Positions 1 through 11,859 of a stretch of DNA of 64,000 nucleotides are shown piece after piece. The notes beneath the pieces were generated by a model, which was given only the letters and a program-made list of their open reading frames with translations, was not told where the DNA came from and searched no databases. Location: assembly GCA_012729455.1 (NCBI GenBank), contig JAAYDC010000002.1, positions 1 to 64,000 of the forward strand, given 5' to 3'. The first letter of the stretch is position 1. Each line of letters begins with the position of its first letter. The position numbers were made by a program, and so were the translations under genes. This stretch comes from Chloroflexota bacterium (GTDB lineage: Bacteria > Chloroflexota > Anaerolineae > UBA1429).

Positions 1-110
1 CGAAGCGGAGAGGGCACACCCGGACCCATACCGAACCCGGCAGTTAAGCTCTCCAGCGCCGATGGTACTTCCCTGGTAACGGGGCGGGAGAGTAGGTCAT
101 CGCCAAGTGG
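1..110 (+). rRNA. rrf: 5S ribosomal RNA, 5' end cut by the window
   Basis: The stretch aligns by eye with bacterial 5S rRNA. It has the CCGAAC and AGTTAAGCTC segments of the loop B/C region, GCCGATGGTACT in the middle and GGGAGAGTAGGTCATCGCCA at the 3' side. Roughly the first 10-14 nucleotides are missing, so the 16S and 23S genes of this operon, if linked, lie before the window. Confidence 0.9.
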
Positions 111-121
111 CCTCTTGCTGT

Positions 122-150
122 TTGGCAGGCATGCTTCCTTATGCTACTAT
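122..150 (+). promoter_or_regulatory. Predicted sigma-70-type promoter for tRNA-Gln
   Basis: TTGGCA (122-127) and TACTAT (145-150) are separated by 17 bases. Transcription would start about 8 bases before the tRNA. The same TTGNNN-16/17-TANNNT layout recurs before other transcription units in this window. Confidence 0.5.
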
Positions 151-165
151 GAACCGCGTTCATCT

Positions 166-237
166 TGGGGCGTCGCCAAATGGTAAGGCAGCGGCCTTTG
201 GAGCCGTGATTTGAAGGTTCGAATCCTCCCGCCCCAG
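166..237 (+). tRNA. tRNA-Gln (anticodon TTG)
   Basis: The acceptor arms TGGGGCG and CGCCCCA pair fully. The anticodon loop CTTTGGA gives anticodon TTG. The T arm carries GGTTCGAATCC. The discriminator is G237 and no CCA is encoded, so the tail must be added after transcription, as for the other two tRNAs here. Confidence 0.95.
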
Positions 238-255
238 CTACCTTTGCTCTAGTGC

Positions 256-301
256 GGATGCCAACCTCCTCTACCAGTCTTGGGAGAGGTGGCATCCTTT
301 A
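256..301 (+). terminator. Hairpin between tRNA-Gln and glmU
   Basis: GGATGCC with a following ACCTC stretch pairs with GAGAGGTGGCATCC, with small bulges, followed by only TTT. This is a plausible intrinsic terminator of the 5S/tRNA unit. The weak U tract may let some transcription run into glmU. Confidence 0.55.
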
Positions 302-314
302 ATAGGAGCGCCAC

Positions 315-1688
315 ATGTCCAAACTCGCTGCTGTCATCCTGGCTGCTGGCCAGGGCACCCGTATGAAGTCATCCCTCCCCAAAGTGTTGCATCCCATCTG
401 CGGCAAGCCCCTCATCAACTGGACGCTCGACAGCGCCCGTGCTTTGGGGGCTGACCCCATCGTGCTCGTTATCGGGCATGGCTCGGATGCCGTACGCGCC
501 GCCATCGGTGAAGAGGCGTGTTACGCCTTCCAGGAACAGCGCCTTGGCACCGGCCACGCCGTCCTGCAGGCCCGCGAACAGACTGTCGGCCGTTCCGACG
601 AGGTGCTGGTGCTTTACGGCGATATGCCATGTCTGCGCCCCGAGACCCTCGCCCAACTTGTCGAGATCCAACGCACGCGCCGCTCCGCAATGACCCTGCT
701 GAGCGTCAACTCGGCCGACTCGATGGGCTTTGGAAGGGTGGTACGCGCTGCGGACGGTCGTGCTCAGGCGATCGTCGAGGAGGCCGCCGCTACCCCCGAG
801 ATCATGGCGCTGACTGAACTGAACTGCGGCGTCTATTGTTTTGATGCCGACTTTTTATGGCGCACAGTCGGTAACATCACTCCAACCCTGCCCAAAAACG
901 AGTATTACCTCACCGATATGGTCGAGCTGGCCGTCGCGCAGGGTTTACCCGTCGAGGTGCTGATGATCGACGATGTGGCCGAGGTGCAGGGCGTCAACAC
1001 GCGCGTGCATTTGGCCAACAGCGCCGTCACCCTGCGCGAGCGCATCAACATGCGTCACCAGCTGAACGGCGTGACGCTGGAGGATCCCAAAACGACCTAC
1101 ATCGACGATGCGGTCGTGATCGGCGAGGATACTGTCATCCGCGCCAACACCCACCTGGAAGGCGCCACGCGCATCGGGCGCGGTTGCATCATCGGCCCCA
1201 ACTGCATGATCAGCGATACAACGATTGCAGATGGCTGCGCGATCATCGCCTCGATGCTGGAGAGCGCCCAGGTCGATGAGGATGTGCATATGGGCCCCTT
1301 TGGCCATCTGCGCCCCGGCGCGCACCTGGGCCCCCGCGTCAAGATGGGCAACTTTGGCGAGGTCAAGAACGCCACGATCGGTGCGGATAGCTACATGAGC
1401 CACTTTTCGTATGTGGGCGATGCCTCCGTCGGCGAGCGTGCCAACCTGGGCGCCGGAACGGTGACGTGCAACTTTAACGGCAAGACCAAGAACCGCACCG
1501 AGATCGGGGCGGATGCCTTTATCGGCAGCGGTTCGCTGCTGATCGCGCCCGTCAGTGTGGGTGAGGGCAGTGTGGTGGGGGCGGGATCGATCGTCACGCA
1601 CGACGTGCCCGACCATACCCTGGCTTATGGATCGCCGGCGCGTATCAAGCGCTCCCTCACGGATGATCCCGACGATGACCAATCCTGA
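315..1688 (+). CDS. glmU: Bifunctional UDP-GlcNAc pyrophosphorylase / glucosamine-1-phosphate N-acetyltransferase
   Basis: GlmU makes UDP-N-acetylglucosamine for peptidoglycan by acetylating GlcN-1-P and then uridylating it, in the cytoplasm. The 457-residue product has the usual family length. The N-terminal nucleotidyltransferase domain shows LAAGQGTRM (residues 9-17) and the downstream PK. From about residue 250 there is a left-handed beta-helix of hexapeptide repeats. His363 in MSHFSYVGDA is the expected catalytic base of the acetyltransferase, and the same number as in the E. coli enzyme. The start is supported by AGGAG 7 bases upstream. It heads a compact run; the next gene (cdd) begins inside its last codons. 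Confidence 0.96.
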   Translation: MSKLAAVILAAGQGTRMKSSLPKVLHPICGKPLINWTLDSARALGADPIVLVIGHGSDAVRAAIGEEACYAFQEQRLGTGHAVLQAREQTVGRSDEVLVLYGDMPCLRPETLAQLVEIQRTRRSAMTLLSVNSADSMGFGRVVRAADGRAQAIVEEAAATPEIMALTELNCGVYCFDADFLWRTVGNITPTLPKNEYYLTDMVELAVAQGLPVEVLMIDDVAEVQGVNTRVHLANSAVTLRERINMRHQLNGVTLEDPKTTYIDDAVVIGEDTVIRANTHLEGATRIGRGCIIGPNCMISDTTIADGCAIIASMLESAQVDEDVHMGPFGHLRPGAHLGPRVKMGNFGEVKNATIGADSYMSHFSYVGDASVGERANLGAGTVTCNFNGKTKNRTEIGADAFIGSGSLLIAPVSVGEGSVVGAGSIVTHDVPDHTLAYGSPARIKRSLTDDPDDDQS

Positions 1689-2085
1689 GTGCTCCCCTAT
1701 CAAGGCTACCTGGCGCGCGCTGTATGAGGCCGCCTGTGACGCAAAAAAGGCAGCTTATGTGCCCTATTCGCGGTATGCAGTCGGAGCTGCCATCGAAGCC
1801 GCCGGCGGCAGCGTTTACGGCGGCTGCAACGTCGAGAATGCCTCGTCCGGGCTGACGGTGTGTGCCGAGCGTGTGGCCGTTTGGACGGCCATCTGCGACG
1901 GCGCACGCACTTTTACGCGGCTGGCGCTGGTCACGGCGGATGGCGGAACTCCCTGCGGCGCCTGCCGCCAGGTGCTGGCCGAGTTCGCCGAGGATCTCGA
2001 GGTATTGATCGCCGATGAGCGCGGTTACGGCCGGCTCACGACGCTCGCTCAACTCTTGCCCGATGCATTCAAACTAACGAGGTGA
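1675..2085 (+). CDS. cdd: Cytidine deaminase
   Basis: This zinc-dependent enzyme deaminates cytidine and deoxycytidine to the uracil nucleosides in pyrimidine salvage. The 136-residue product matches the homotetrameric class. The zinc/catalytic motifs are CAE at residues 63-65 and PCGAC at 93-97, each supplying cysteine ligands, with the Glu as proton shuttle. A longer reading frame extends upstream, but its extra residues only overlap glmU. The ATG at 1675, 14 bases before the glmU stop, gives the usual length and implies translational coupling. With deoC directly downstream it forms a nucleoside-salvage pair. Confidence 0.93.
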   Translation: MTNPECSPIKATWRALYEAACDAKKAAYVPYSRYAVGAAIEAAGGSVYGGCNVENASSGLTVCAERVAVWTAICDGARTFTRLALVTADGGTPCGACRQVLAEFAEDLEVLIADERGYGRLTTLAQLLPDAFKLTR

Positions 2086-2090
2086 TGCTC

Positions 2091-2855
2091 ATGAAATCCC
2101 AACCCCTCCCGCTCGGTAAACAACTCGGTGTTGTAGCACGCCGCACCCTGCGCGAACTGGGCGAGCTGCCCAGCGAGATCGAGCCGGCGATCCTTTCGGC
2201 CAAGAAACTGGCTGCCATGATCGACCACACTCAGCTCAAGGCCGAGGCTGACCGTGCCATGATCACGCAGCTGTGTGACGAAGCCCGCCAATATGGCTTT
2301 GCCTCGGTGTGCGTCAACCCTTATAACGTGGCGCTGTGTGCTGACTTGCTGAAAGATACCAAGGTCAAGGTTTGCTCGGTGACGGGTTTTGCCCTGGGCG
2401 CCTCGCGCACGCGCGTCAAGGTGGCCGAAGCCAAGCTGGCGATCGCCGATGGCGCCAGCGAGATCGATATGGTCATGAATATCGGCGCGCTCAAGGATGG
2501 CGACTACCGCATCGTGCGTAACGACATCCGCGATGTGGCCAACGCCTGTCACGCCCAGGGGGCGCTCCTCAAGGTGATCCTCGAGACCTGCCTGCTGAGC
2601 GAGCAGGAAAAGGTAATGGCCTGCCTGCTGGCGCAGGATGCCGGCGCTGACTTTGTCAAGACCTCCACCGGCCTGAACATGGCTGGCGCTACCGTGGCCG
2701 ATATCGCGTTGATGTCGGCAGTATGCGGCGACAGGCTTGGCATCAAGGCGGCCGGCAAAGTGCGCAGCCTGGCGACAGCGCTGCGGATGGTAGCCGCGGG
2801 CGCTACGCGCATCGGGGCTACCGCCAGCGTCAGTATTATGCAAGAAGCCCAGTAA
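2091..2855 (+). CDS. deoC: Deoxyribose-phosphate aldolase
   Basis: DeoC cleaves 2-deoxyribose-5-phosphate into acetaldehyde and glyceraldehyde-3-phosphate, ending deoxynucleoside catabolism. The class I aldolase motif VKTSTG carries the Schiff-base lysine (Lys190 counted from the chosen start), and GIKAAGK further on holds the second conserved lysine. IDHTQLK near the N terminus is typical. Three starts are possible: GTG 2082, ATG 2085 and ATG 2091. I chose 2091 because GAGG at 2079-2082 sits 8 bases before it. The product is then 254 residues, and the gene starts 5 bases after the cdd stop. Confidence 0.93.
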   Translation: MKSQPLPLGKQLGVVARRTLRELGELPSEIEPAILSAKKLAAMIDHTQLKAEADRAMITQLCDEARQYGFASVCVNPYNVALCADLLKDTKVKVCSVTGFALGASRTRVKVAEAKLAIADGASEIDMVMNIGALKDGDYRIVRNDIRDVANACHAQGALLKVILETCLLSEQEKVMACLLAQDAGADFVKTSTGLNMAGATVADIALMSAVCGDRLGIKAAGKVRSLATALRMVAAGATRIGATASVSIMQEAQ

Positions 2856-2857
2856 GC

Positions 2858-3640
2858 GTGGATCCGCAGCGCGTCCGGATTTACCATACCGAAGCGCTGG
2901 TGTTGCATGCACGCGACTTGGGCGAGGCCGACCGTGTCCTGACCCTGGCAAGTCCCCTCGGAAAGCTGCGCGCCGTCGCCAAGGGGGTGCGCCGGGTACA
3001 CAGCCGCAAGGCCGGGCATCTCGATCTCTTTATGCGCAGCGAACTGCAGCTTGCCAGGGGCAGCCAGCTGGATATTATCACCCAGGCGCAGTGCATCGAA
3101 TCATATGACGCGCTGCGCGGCGACGCGCTGCGCTTTGCCAGCGCCTGCTATGCGGCCGAACTGGTCGACGCGGTACTGCCCGAAGAAGAGCAGCCAGAGC
3201 TTTACCAGCTGATCGTGCAGGTGCTGCAGCTGATCGATCAGGCCGATTCACCCGAGCTCTGGCTGCGCTATCTGGATATCAAGCTGCTGGAAGGCACTGG
3301 CTTTCAGCCCGAGCTGTACCGCTGCGTGCGCTGCCAGGCCGAGATCCAGCCCGCGGTGAACTATTTTGGTTTCAACTTGGGCGGGCTGGTGTGCGCCGAT
3401 TGCCGCAGCGCAGGAGCGTTGGCTGTGTCGGTGCATACGCAAAAGCTGTTGCGCTACATCCAGCGCCATGGGGCAGAGGGGGTCGCCCGGTTGGTGGTGG
3501 CGCCCAGTACGCTGCGTGAGGCTGAGGCGCTGCTGGTGGCCTATTGGCAGCATGTGCTCGAGCGAGAGATCCGGTCGGCAGCGGCGATTCGCCAGTTGCG
3601 CCAGCCGGCGAGTAACGAAAACCTTTCACAGGCAGGATGA
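2858..3640 (+). CDS. recO: DNA repair protein RecO
   Basis: RecO works with RecR, and often RecF, to load RecA on SSB-coated gaps in recombinational repair. The product (260 residues) begins [16 protein letters not shown] and has the N-terminal OB-fold pattern including [20 protein letters not shown] four-cysteine zinc site, CVRC ... CADC, lies in the C-terminal half. The GTG start two bases after the deoC stop is inferred because the conserved domain begins there; in-frame residues before it translate deoC in another frame. There is no strong Shine-Dalgarno, so translation is probably coupled. Confidence 0.88.
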   Translation: MDPQRVRIYHTEALVLHARDLGEADRVLTLASPLGKLRAVAKGVRRVHSRKAGHLDLFMRSELQLARGSQLDIITQAQCIESYDALRGDALRFASACYAAELVDAVLPEEEQPELYQLIVQVLQLIDQADSPELWLRYLDIKLLEGTGFQPELYRCVRCQAEIQPAVNYFGFNLGGLVCADCRSAGALAVSVHTQKLLRYIQRHGAEGVARLVVAPSTLREAEALLVAYWQHVLEREIRSAAAIRQLRQPASNENLSQAG

Positions 3641-6630
3641 CGATGGACTTTCAGGAAGTTATCTTAAAGCTGCAGACCTTTTGGGCCGAACGAGGCTGCC
3701 TGATCTGGCAGCCGCACAACGTGCAGGTGGGCGCCGGTACCTATAACCCCGCGACGGTCCTGCGTGTGCTTGGGCCTGAGCCCTGGGATGTGGCCTATGT
3801 CGAGCCCTCGGTGCGTCCTGACGACGGCCGTTATGGCGAAAACCCCAACCGCTGGGGACAGTATTTCCAGTACCAGGTCATCCTCAAGCCTGATCCGGGC
3901 AACCCCGTCGAGCTCTACCTCGACAGCCTGCGCGCGCTGGGCATCGATACGGCAGTGCATGATGTGCGCTTTGTCGAAGATAACTGGGAATCCCCTGCTT
4001 TGGGCGCCTGGGGCCTGGGTTGGGAGGTCTGGCTGGATGGTCAGGAGATCAGCCAGTACACCTACTTCCAGCAGGCCGGCGGTATGGCGCTCGACCCGGT
4101 CTCGGTCGAGATCACCTACGGCCTCGAGCGCATCGTGATGGTGCTGCAGGGCGTGCACGCCATCCAGGATATTACCTATTCGGGCTCTCTCAGCTATGGC
4201 GACCTTTTGTTGCAAAACGAGATCGACTCGTGCATCTATAACTTTGATGCCGCCGGTGTCGATAACCTGCGCAGTATGTTTGATCTCTCCGAGGCCGAGG
4301 CGTGCACCGCTATCGAGCACAAGCTGGTGCTGCCCGCGCACGATTACGTGCTGAAGTGCTCGCACCTGTTTAATGTGCTGGATGCGCGCGGCGCGATCGG
4401 TGTGACCGAACGGGCGCGTTATTTTGTGCGCATGCGCGATCTGGCGCGCCAGGTCGCGCAGATCTTTGTGGCGCAGCGCGAGGAACTGTGCTATCCCCTC
4501 TTAAAGGGCGTAGAGGCGCCGGCTGAGCCCGAACTGCCGGCCATCATAGAACCCGTTAATCAACCTGGTCCTTTCCATTTCCTCCTTGAGTTGGGTTGTG
4601 AGGAGTTACCAACAGAAGATGCTACCCGTGCTAGTAGGCAGCTCGCAGTAGATTTACAAGATTATCTACGTGAAAAAGGGTTTTGTTACGAATGGGATAG
4701 CCAGAAAAAGATCTATACAAGCGCAACACCGCGCCGGATTGTCGCCATGACTAAACTTTCTTACGACGATACAAGCATTACCATACAGGGTCCGCCTGTG
4801 AAGGTAGCTTACAAGCAAGACGGCTCTCCAACGGCTGCTGCAATGGGGTTTGCGCGGAGTAAAGGCGTTGAAGTAACGAGTCTACACCGAGAAGGACCAG
4901 CTGGTCCAGGCTATGTATATGCTGAAGTTGAACGCACAATTACCCAACCTATTAAACTACTCTCGGAAGTGATAAGTGAGATACTGCCACGGCTGAGTTT
5001 CGTAAAGAGCATGAGATGGAACTCTCCGGATATCTCGTTCTCACGTCCTTTGCGCTGGTTTGTGGCGCTCCTGGATGACGCCGTGATCCCCTTCTCCTAT
5101 GCCGGACTGGTGAGCGGACGCACCTCGCGCGGAATCCGTTCGCAGGGCTCGCCCGACCTGGAGATCAGGTCAGCCGGCAGCTATCGCGAGCAGCTGCAGC
5201 AGACGGGCGTGATGCTGGATTTCACCGAACGGCGCAATCACATCGTCGCGCGGGCTGCCGAACTGGCCGCCGAGGCAGGCGGGCAGTTGCGCGATGACCC
5301 GGACTTAATAGCTGAGGTCGCCAACATGGTCGAGTACCCGCTGGTGTTATGCGGTGATTTCGATTCGCAGTACCTCGCTTTGCCGTCTGCTGTGCTCCTA
5401 GCGGTGATGCGCAAGCACCAGCGCTACCTGAGCGTCGAGCGCGACGGCAAGCTGCTGCCCTGCTTTATCGCGGTGGCTAACGGTGCCAATCTGGATGTGT
5501 CAGCGGTAAGACACGGCAACGAACAGGTGCTGGCGGCGCGCTTTGCAGATGCGGCTTACTTTTATGAGGAGGATCTAAAGCAACCACTTGCCGATTACGC
5601 TCCTCGGCTCGCGACACTCACTTTTCAGGAACGGTTGGGTTCGATGCTTGATAAGGCTCAGCGCGTCTGCGCACTAGTAACTGATTTAGCCGAGAAACTC
5701 GGGTTTGATGTTGAGACCACGCGAATAGCTGAGCGCGCTGCCGATTTGGCGAAAAATGACTTGGTGACCAAGATGGTGGTTGAAATGACCTCACTGCAGG
5801 GCGTGATGGGGCGCCATTATGCCCTCAAGAGTGGAGAGAGCGAGGCGGTGGCGCAGGCCATCGAAGAGCAATACCTGCCAATCGCCGCCGGCGGATGTCT
5901 GCCCTCGAGCCCCGCCGGATTGTTGTTGAGCATTGCCGACCGTCTGGATACTATAGTTGGTTTGTTTGCAGTTGGCATTAAGCCAACCAGTGTTGCTGAC
6001 CCATGGGGTTTACGACGGACGACACTAGGGTTATTGCAGGTACTACAGACTATTAGCCCGGGTATTCGGATCTCTGTGGCGCTAGAGATGACATCTAGAC
6101 ATATGCCACTTGAGGTTTCCGATGAAGTATTGAACATTATTGAAGACTATATAAAACAGCGTCATTTATTTATGTTACAAGAACAAGACATACCAGGTGT
6201 AGTCGTAAAGTCGGTGTTTAATGAACAATACGATTATCCCGGAAGGATACTGTCTGATCTTTCGGAGCTAGCGGCAACCACTCTCGCTATTGATTGGCCC
6301 CCGATCCTGGCCAGTTATGCGCGTTGTGCGCGCATTACCCGCAACCTTGATCAGGATTTCCCTTTGGATGAGGCCAACCTGTCCGAACCGGCCGCTCAGG
6401 CGCTCTTAGCGGGGTATCGCGCGGCAGCGTCTGCCCTGGCGGAGGAGCGCAGCATCGCGCGCCTGACTCGGGAGCTGGCAGAGCTCAAGCCGGTCATCGA
6501 CCGCTTTTTTGACGACCTGCTGGTGATGGCCGAGGACGAGGATGTACGTGCCGCGCGTCTCGGGCTCCTGCAGCATATCAGCCGCCTGCCCGAGGGGCTG
6601 GCCGACCTGACGCTCTTGAGCGGATTCTAG
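3637..6630 (+). CDS. glyQS: Fused glycyl-tRNA synthetase, alpha and beta subunits in one chain
   Basis: This enzyme charges tRNA-Gly. In most bacteria with the alpha2-beta2 type, glyQ and glyS are separate. Here one 997-residue frame holds both. Residues 1 to about 290 are the alpha catalytic chain ([40 protein letters not shown]). After a short linker rich in Pro and Glu (about 291-310) comes the beta chain ([46 protein letters not shown]). The start overlaps the recO stop by four bases. Base composition inside the beta part is strongly uneven (see the separate entry), yet the frame stays open throughout. Confidence 0.93.
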   Translation: MTMDFQEVILKLQTFWAERGCLIWQPHNVQVGAGTYNPATVLRVLGPEPWDVAYVEPSVRPDDGRYGENPNRWGQYFQYQVILKPDPGNPVELYLDSLRALGIDTAVHDVRFVEDNWESPALGAWGLGWEVWLDGQEISQYTYFQQAGGMALDPVSVEITYGLERIVMVLQGVHAIQDITYSGSLSYGDLLLQNEIDSCIYNFDAAGVDNLRSMFDLSEAEACTAIEHKLVLPAHDYVLKCSHLFNVLDARGAIGVTERARYFVRMRDLARQVAQIFVAQREELCYPLLKGVEAPAEPELPAIIEPVNQPGPFHFLLELGCEELPTEDATRASRQLAVDLQDYLREKGFCYEWDSQKKIYTSATPRRIVAMTKLSYDDTSITIQGPPVKVAYKQDGSPTAAAMGFARSKGVEVTSLHREGPAGPGYVYAEVERTITQPIKLLSEVISEILPRLSFVKSMRWNSPDISFSRPLRWFVALLDDAVIPFSYAGLVSGRTSRGIRSQGSPDLEIRSAGSYREQLQQTGVMLDFTERRNHIVARAAELAAEAGGQLRDDPDLIAEVANMVEYPLVLCGDFDSQYLALPSAVLLAVMRKHQRYLSVERDGKLLPCFIAVANGANLDVSAVRHGNEQVLAARFADAAYFYEEDLKQPLADYAPRLATLTFQERLGSMLDKAQRVCALVTDLAEKLGFDVETTRIAERAADLAKNDLVTKMVVEMTSLQGVMGRHYALKSGESEAVAQAIEEQYLPIAAGGCLPSSPAGLLLSIADRLDTIVGLFAVGIKPTSVADPWGLRRTTLGLLQVLQTISPGIRISVALEMTSRHMPLEVSDEVLNIIEDYIKQRHLFMLQEQDIPGVVVKSVFNEQYDYPGRILSDLSELAATTLAIDWPPILASYARCARITRNLDQDFPLDEANLSEPAAQALLAGYRAAASALAEERSIARLTRELAELKPVIDRFFDDLLVMAEDEDVRAARLGLLQHISRLPEGLADLTLLSGF
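4551..6300 (+). other. Base-composition mosaic inside the glyQS beta part
   Basis: Three AT-richer patches interrupt GC-rich sequence: about 4551-5050, about 5570-5770 (mild) and about 5945-6300. Hand counts of G+C per 60 bases: 25 at 4921-4980 and 15 at 6121-6180. The flanking GC-rich blocks give 42 at 5401-5460, 38 at 5821-5880 and 36 at 6481-6540. Codons in the patches use ATT, ATA, TTA, CTA and AGA freely, which the flanks avoid. The patch edges are approximate. The pattern suggests recombination with a lower-GC allele or an assembly chimera. Confidence 0.7.
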
Positions 6631-6636
6631 AATGCA

Positions 6637-6668
6637 AACGCGGGGGAGTTATTACACTCCCCCGCGTT
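6637..6668. terminator. Bidirectional intrinsic terminator between glyQS and yccF
   Basis: Perfect 13-base arms (AACGCGGGGGAGT and ACTCCCCCGCGTT) enclose a short loop between two convergent genes. T-rich bases flank both sides but are short. Confidence 0.8.
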
Positions 6669-6682
6669 GTTAACATGACTAA

Positions 6683-7051
6683 CTAGTCGATGCGCGCCCC
6701 AAAGGGCACCAGCGAAAGGCGCAGCAGCTTGAAATGCTGCTTGGCAAAGGGCAGCCCGATGATGGTGATGGCAAACAGCACTCCCAGCACCAGATGCGCG
6801 ACAGCTGCCTCGACCCCGCCAAACACCCACCACAACACGTTCATCAGGATGCTCAGCAGGTTGTCGGCCGATCCAGTCGTATCGACCGTACGCCCAAAGG
6901 GCACCAGGCTGACGATCGCCAGCTTGAACAGCTGCACCCCAAAGGGGATGCCGACCACCGTCAGGCACAGCACAATGCCCCCTAAAAGGTAAAAGAGCGC
7001 CGGCACAAAGCCACCCAACACGATCCACAGCAGGTTTCCGATAATACTCAT
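6683..7051 (-). CDS. yccF: YccF-family inner-membrane protein
   Basis: The 122-residue hydrophobic protein is made of two tandem copies of a unit that ends in GIPFGVQLFKLAIVSLVPFG in the first half and GLPFAKQHFKLLRLSLVPFG in the second. This internal duplication is the hallmark of the YccF family, whose role is unknown. Two to four membrane helices are likely. The start has GGAG about 8 bases upstream. The gene stands alone, convergent with glyQS and divergent from ppdK. I see nothing that specifies a function beyond membrane location. Confidence 0.8.
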   Translation of the reverse strand: MSIIGNLLWIVLGGFVPALFYLLGGIVLCLTVVGIPFGVQLFKLAIVSLVPFGRTVDTTGSADNLLSILMNVLWWVFGGVEAAVAHLVLGVLFAITIIGLPFAKQHFKLLRLSLVPFGARID

Positions 7052-7123
7052 TTCATCTCTCCGCTAACAGGTTCATCTAATCTACGTAATATACGGTTTT
7101 GGGTTGCTGTGCTGTGGGGGTAA

Positions 7124-7152
7124 TTGCCTAAAGGCTCTTTACCGGATATAAT
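7124..7152 (+). promoter_or_regulatory. Predicted promoter of ppdK
   Basis: TTGCCT (7124-7129) and a consensus TATAAT (7147-7152) lie 17 bases apart. Start of transcription would be near 7159, leaving a leader of about 35 bases that carries GGAGG. Confidence 0.65.
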
Positions 7153-7193
7153 GGCCGAAGTTAATGTGAAAATGAACGATGGAGGTATTTTCG

Positions 7194-9863
<2,670 letters not shown>

Positions 9864-9879
9864 GCGCCACGTATCAAAC

Positions 9880-9917
9880 CAGAGCCAGGCTCGCAACAAG
9901 CCTGGCTCTGTGTTATT
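9880..9917 (+). terminator. Intrinsic terminator of ppdK
   Basis: CAGAGCCAGGCT (9880-9891) pairs perfectly with AGCCTGGCTCTG (9899-9910) around a 7-base loop, followed by TGTTATT. Confidence 0.8.
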
Positions 9918-9943
9918 GACACTCGGGGGGGCTCGGGTATCCT
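9916..9943 (+). promoter_or_regulatory. Predicted promoter of dnaG-sigA
   Basis: Consensus TTGACA (9916-9921) and TATCCT (9938-9943) are separated by 16 bases. The -35 box directly abuts the tail of the ppdK terminator. The leader would be about 11 bases. Confidence 0.65.
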
Positions 9944-9960
9944 CAGAGCATGGTGAGAGT

Positions 9961-11859
9961 ATGAGCATCTCGGACGAAATCAAGCAGCGCATCGATCTGG
10001 TCGAACTGATCGGCTCGTATGTGCCCCTCACCAAGGCGGGCGCCAACTACAAGGGACTGTGTCCCTTTCACAGCGAAAAGACGCCCTCCTTTGTGGTGTT
10101 CCCCGAGACGCAGACCTGGCATTGTTTCGGTTCTTGCGGTACTGGCGGCGACCTGTTTACCTTTATCATGCGCCGCGAGCGTTTAGAATTCCCCGAGGCG
10201 CTGCGCATGCTGGCCGAACGTGCCGGCGTGCAGCTCGCGCCGCCCTCGCCGCGCCAGCAGGAACTGCAGCACGAATTCGAAGAGCTGTGGCAGGCCAACG
10301 CGTCCGCGGCTGCTCAGTTTCATCGCTGGCTGCGCGAACACCCTGCTGCTGCTGAGGCACGCGGATACTTGGAGCGCCGCGGCGTGACAGAGGCCTCCAT
10401 CGCCCGCTTTCAATTGGGCTATGCCCTGGATGACTGGCATGCCCTCGAGCTGGCCCTCACCGGGCACAGCCAGACCAACCTGCTCGACGCGGGGCTGCTG
10501 ATCTGCAACGAGAACGGCAGCGTCTATGACCGCTTCCGCGGCCGGCTGATGTTCCCGATCCACGACCCGCAGGGCCACGTGGTGGGCTTTGGCGGGCGCG
10601 TGCTGGATGATTCCCAGCCAAAATACCTGAATACCCCGCAGACGCCCGTCTTTGACAAGGGACGCCTCCTGTACGGCCTGCACCTGGCGCGCCCCGCCAT
10701 CCGCGATAGCGCCCAGGCGATCGTGGTTGAGGGCTATATGGACGTGGTCATCCCCCACCAGGAGGGCATCCGCAATGTGGTGGCGGTGATGGGCACCTCC
10801 CTCTCTGATAACCACATCGACGCGTTAAAGAACGTGCGCGACCTGGTGCTCGCGCTCGACCCCGATATCGCCGGGCTGCGCGCTACTGAGCGCGGCTACG
10901 GCGTGGCCAGCGCCGCCATGGAGCGTGAGGTGGTGCCGGTGCCGACCGCCGAGGGCTTGATCCGTTATGAAGAGCGCCTGGCGGCCAGCATCCGCGTGCT
11001 CGAGCTGCCCGACGGGCGCGACCCCGACGAGCTGGTGCGTAGCGATCGCGCCCGCTGGGATGCGCTGGTGGCCGAGGCACCGCCGGTGGTGCAGTATTTT
11101 ATCAACAAGACCTATCAGCAGGCCGACCTGACGACTGCGCACGGCAAACGCGCTGCGGTGCAGCGCATGCTCGGCTTTATCGCCACGCTGGGCAACTCGA
11201 TCGAGCGCAGCCATTATCTGCAGCAGATATCCGAGCTCTTTCGCACCGACGAACGCCAACTGCGTAACGAGCTGGAGGCCCTGCGGCGAGCTCCGCGGGT
11301 TGTAAGTGCCCCCCCGGCGCCACGCGAGCAAAAGGTCTATACCGACCCGATCCTCGAGCAGAGCCGGCGCTGCCTGGGTTTGCTCCTTTCCGACCTGAGT
11401 GCCGCGCGCGACGTGCTCTCGGTGGTCGAGCTGGACCCCGAGATGCTGCACGACGAGCGCGACCGCCAGGTGCTCGAAGCCATCTATGCCCACCCAGAAG
11501 CTGACCAGGCCGAGGAACTGATAGAACCCGACGGGCGATTTGACAGCGAGTTGCGTGACTATGTAGAATCCTTGCGTCAGGCGTGTATTGAGCCGCAAGG
11601 TTCACCAGATTCGTTCCGCGAAGATCTCTTCAAGACGGTTTTGCGCCTCAAACGCAGCTACCTGGCTCAACAAATCCTTCAATTGCAGTATGCCCAAGTG
11701 CAGGTGCACCAGGAAGGCAGCGCCGAACAACTGCGTGAGATCGTTGTCCTCACGGATCAGGTGTTCCAGGCGTTGCGTGCTGTCGATCAGGCGATGCTCA
11801 GTATTACCTATTCTGGCCGGCGCAGTGCCCAGGGGCAGCTGGTAAATCGGATGTTATGA
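9961..11859 (+). CDS. dnaG: DNA primase
   Basis: DnaG makes RNA primers at the replication fork. The 632-residue product has the CHC2 zinc finger at the N terminus (Cys34, His37, Cys55, Cys59). The second half reads [10 protein letters not shown], one residue longer than the usual CFGCG spacing. The RNA polymerase core follows ([21 protein letters not shown]), then the Toprim segment with VVEGYMD and DPDIAG supplying the acidic metal ligands. The C-terminal region is a less conserved helicase-interaction part. A longer frame extends upstream into ppdK; ATG 9961 is chosen because the family start [16 protein letters not shown] begins there. It overlaps the sigma gene by four bases. Confidence 0.94.
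   Translation: MSISDEIKQRIDLVELIGSYVPLTKAGANYKGLCPFHSEKTPSFVVFPETQTWHCFGSCGTGGDLFTFIMRRERLEFPEALRMLAERAGVQLAPPSPRQQELQHEFEELWQANASAAAQFHRWLREHPAAAEARGYLERRGVTEASIARFQLGYALDDWHALELALTGHSQTNLLDAGLLICNENGSVYDRFRGRLMFPIHDPQGHVVGFGGRVLDDSQPKYLNTPQTPVFDKGRLLYGLHLARPAIRDSAQAIVVEGYMDVVIPHQEGIRNVVAVMGTSLSDNHIDALKNVRDLVLALDPDIAGLRATERGYGVASAAMEREVVPVPTAEGLIRYEERLAASIRVLELPDGRDPDELVRSDRARWDALVAEAPPVVQYFINKTYQQADLTTAHGKRAAVQRMLGFIATLGNSIERSHYLQQISELFRTDERQLRNELEALRRAPRVVSAPPAPREQKVYTDPILEQSRRCLGLLLSDLSAARDVLSVVELDPEMLHDERDRQVLEAIYAHPEADQAEELIEPDGRFDSELRDYVESLRQACIEPQGSPDSFREDLFKTVLRLKRSYLAQQILQLQYAQVQVHQEGSAEQLREIVVLTDQVFQALRAVDQAMLSITYSGRRSAQGQLVNRML

Noticed and set aside
4551-6300. Intein or inserted domain in glyQS
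   Set aside because: Translated patches continue the GlyS family sequence without any extra domain or splicing residues; only base composition changes.
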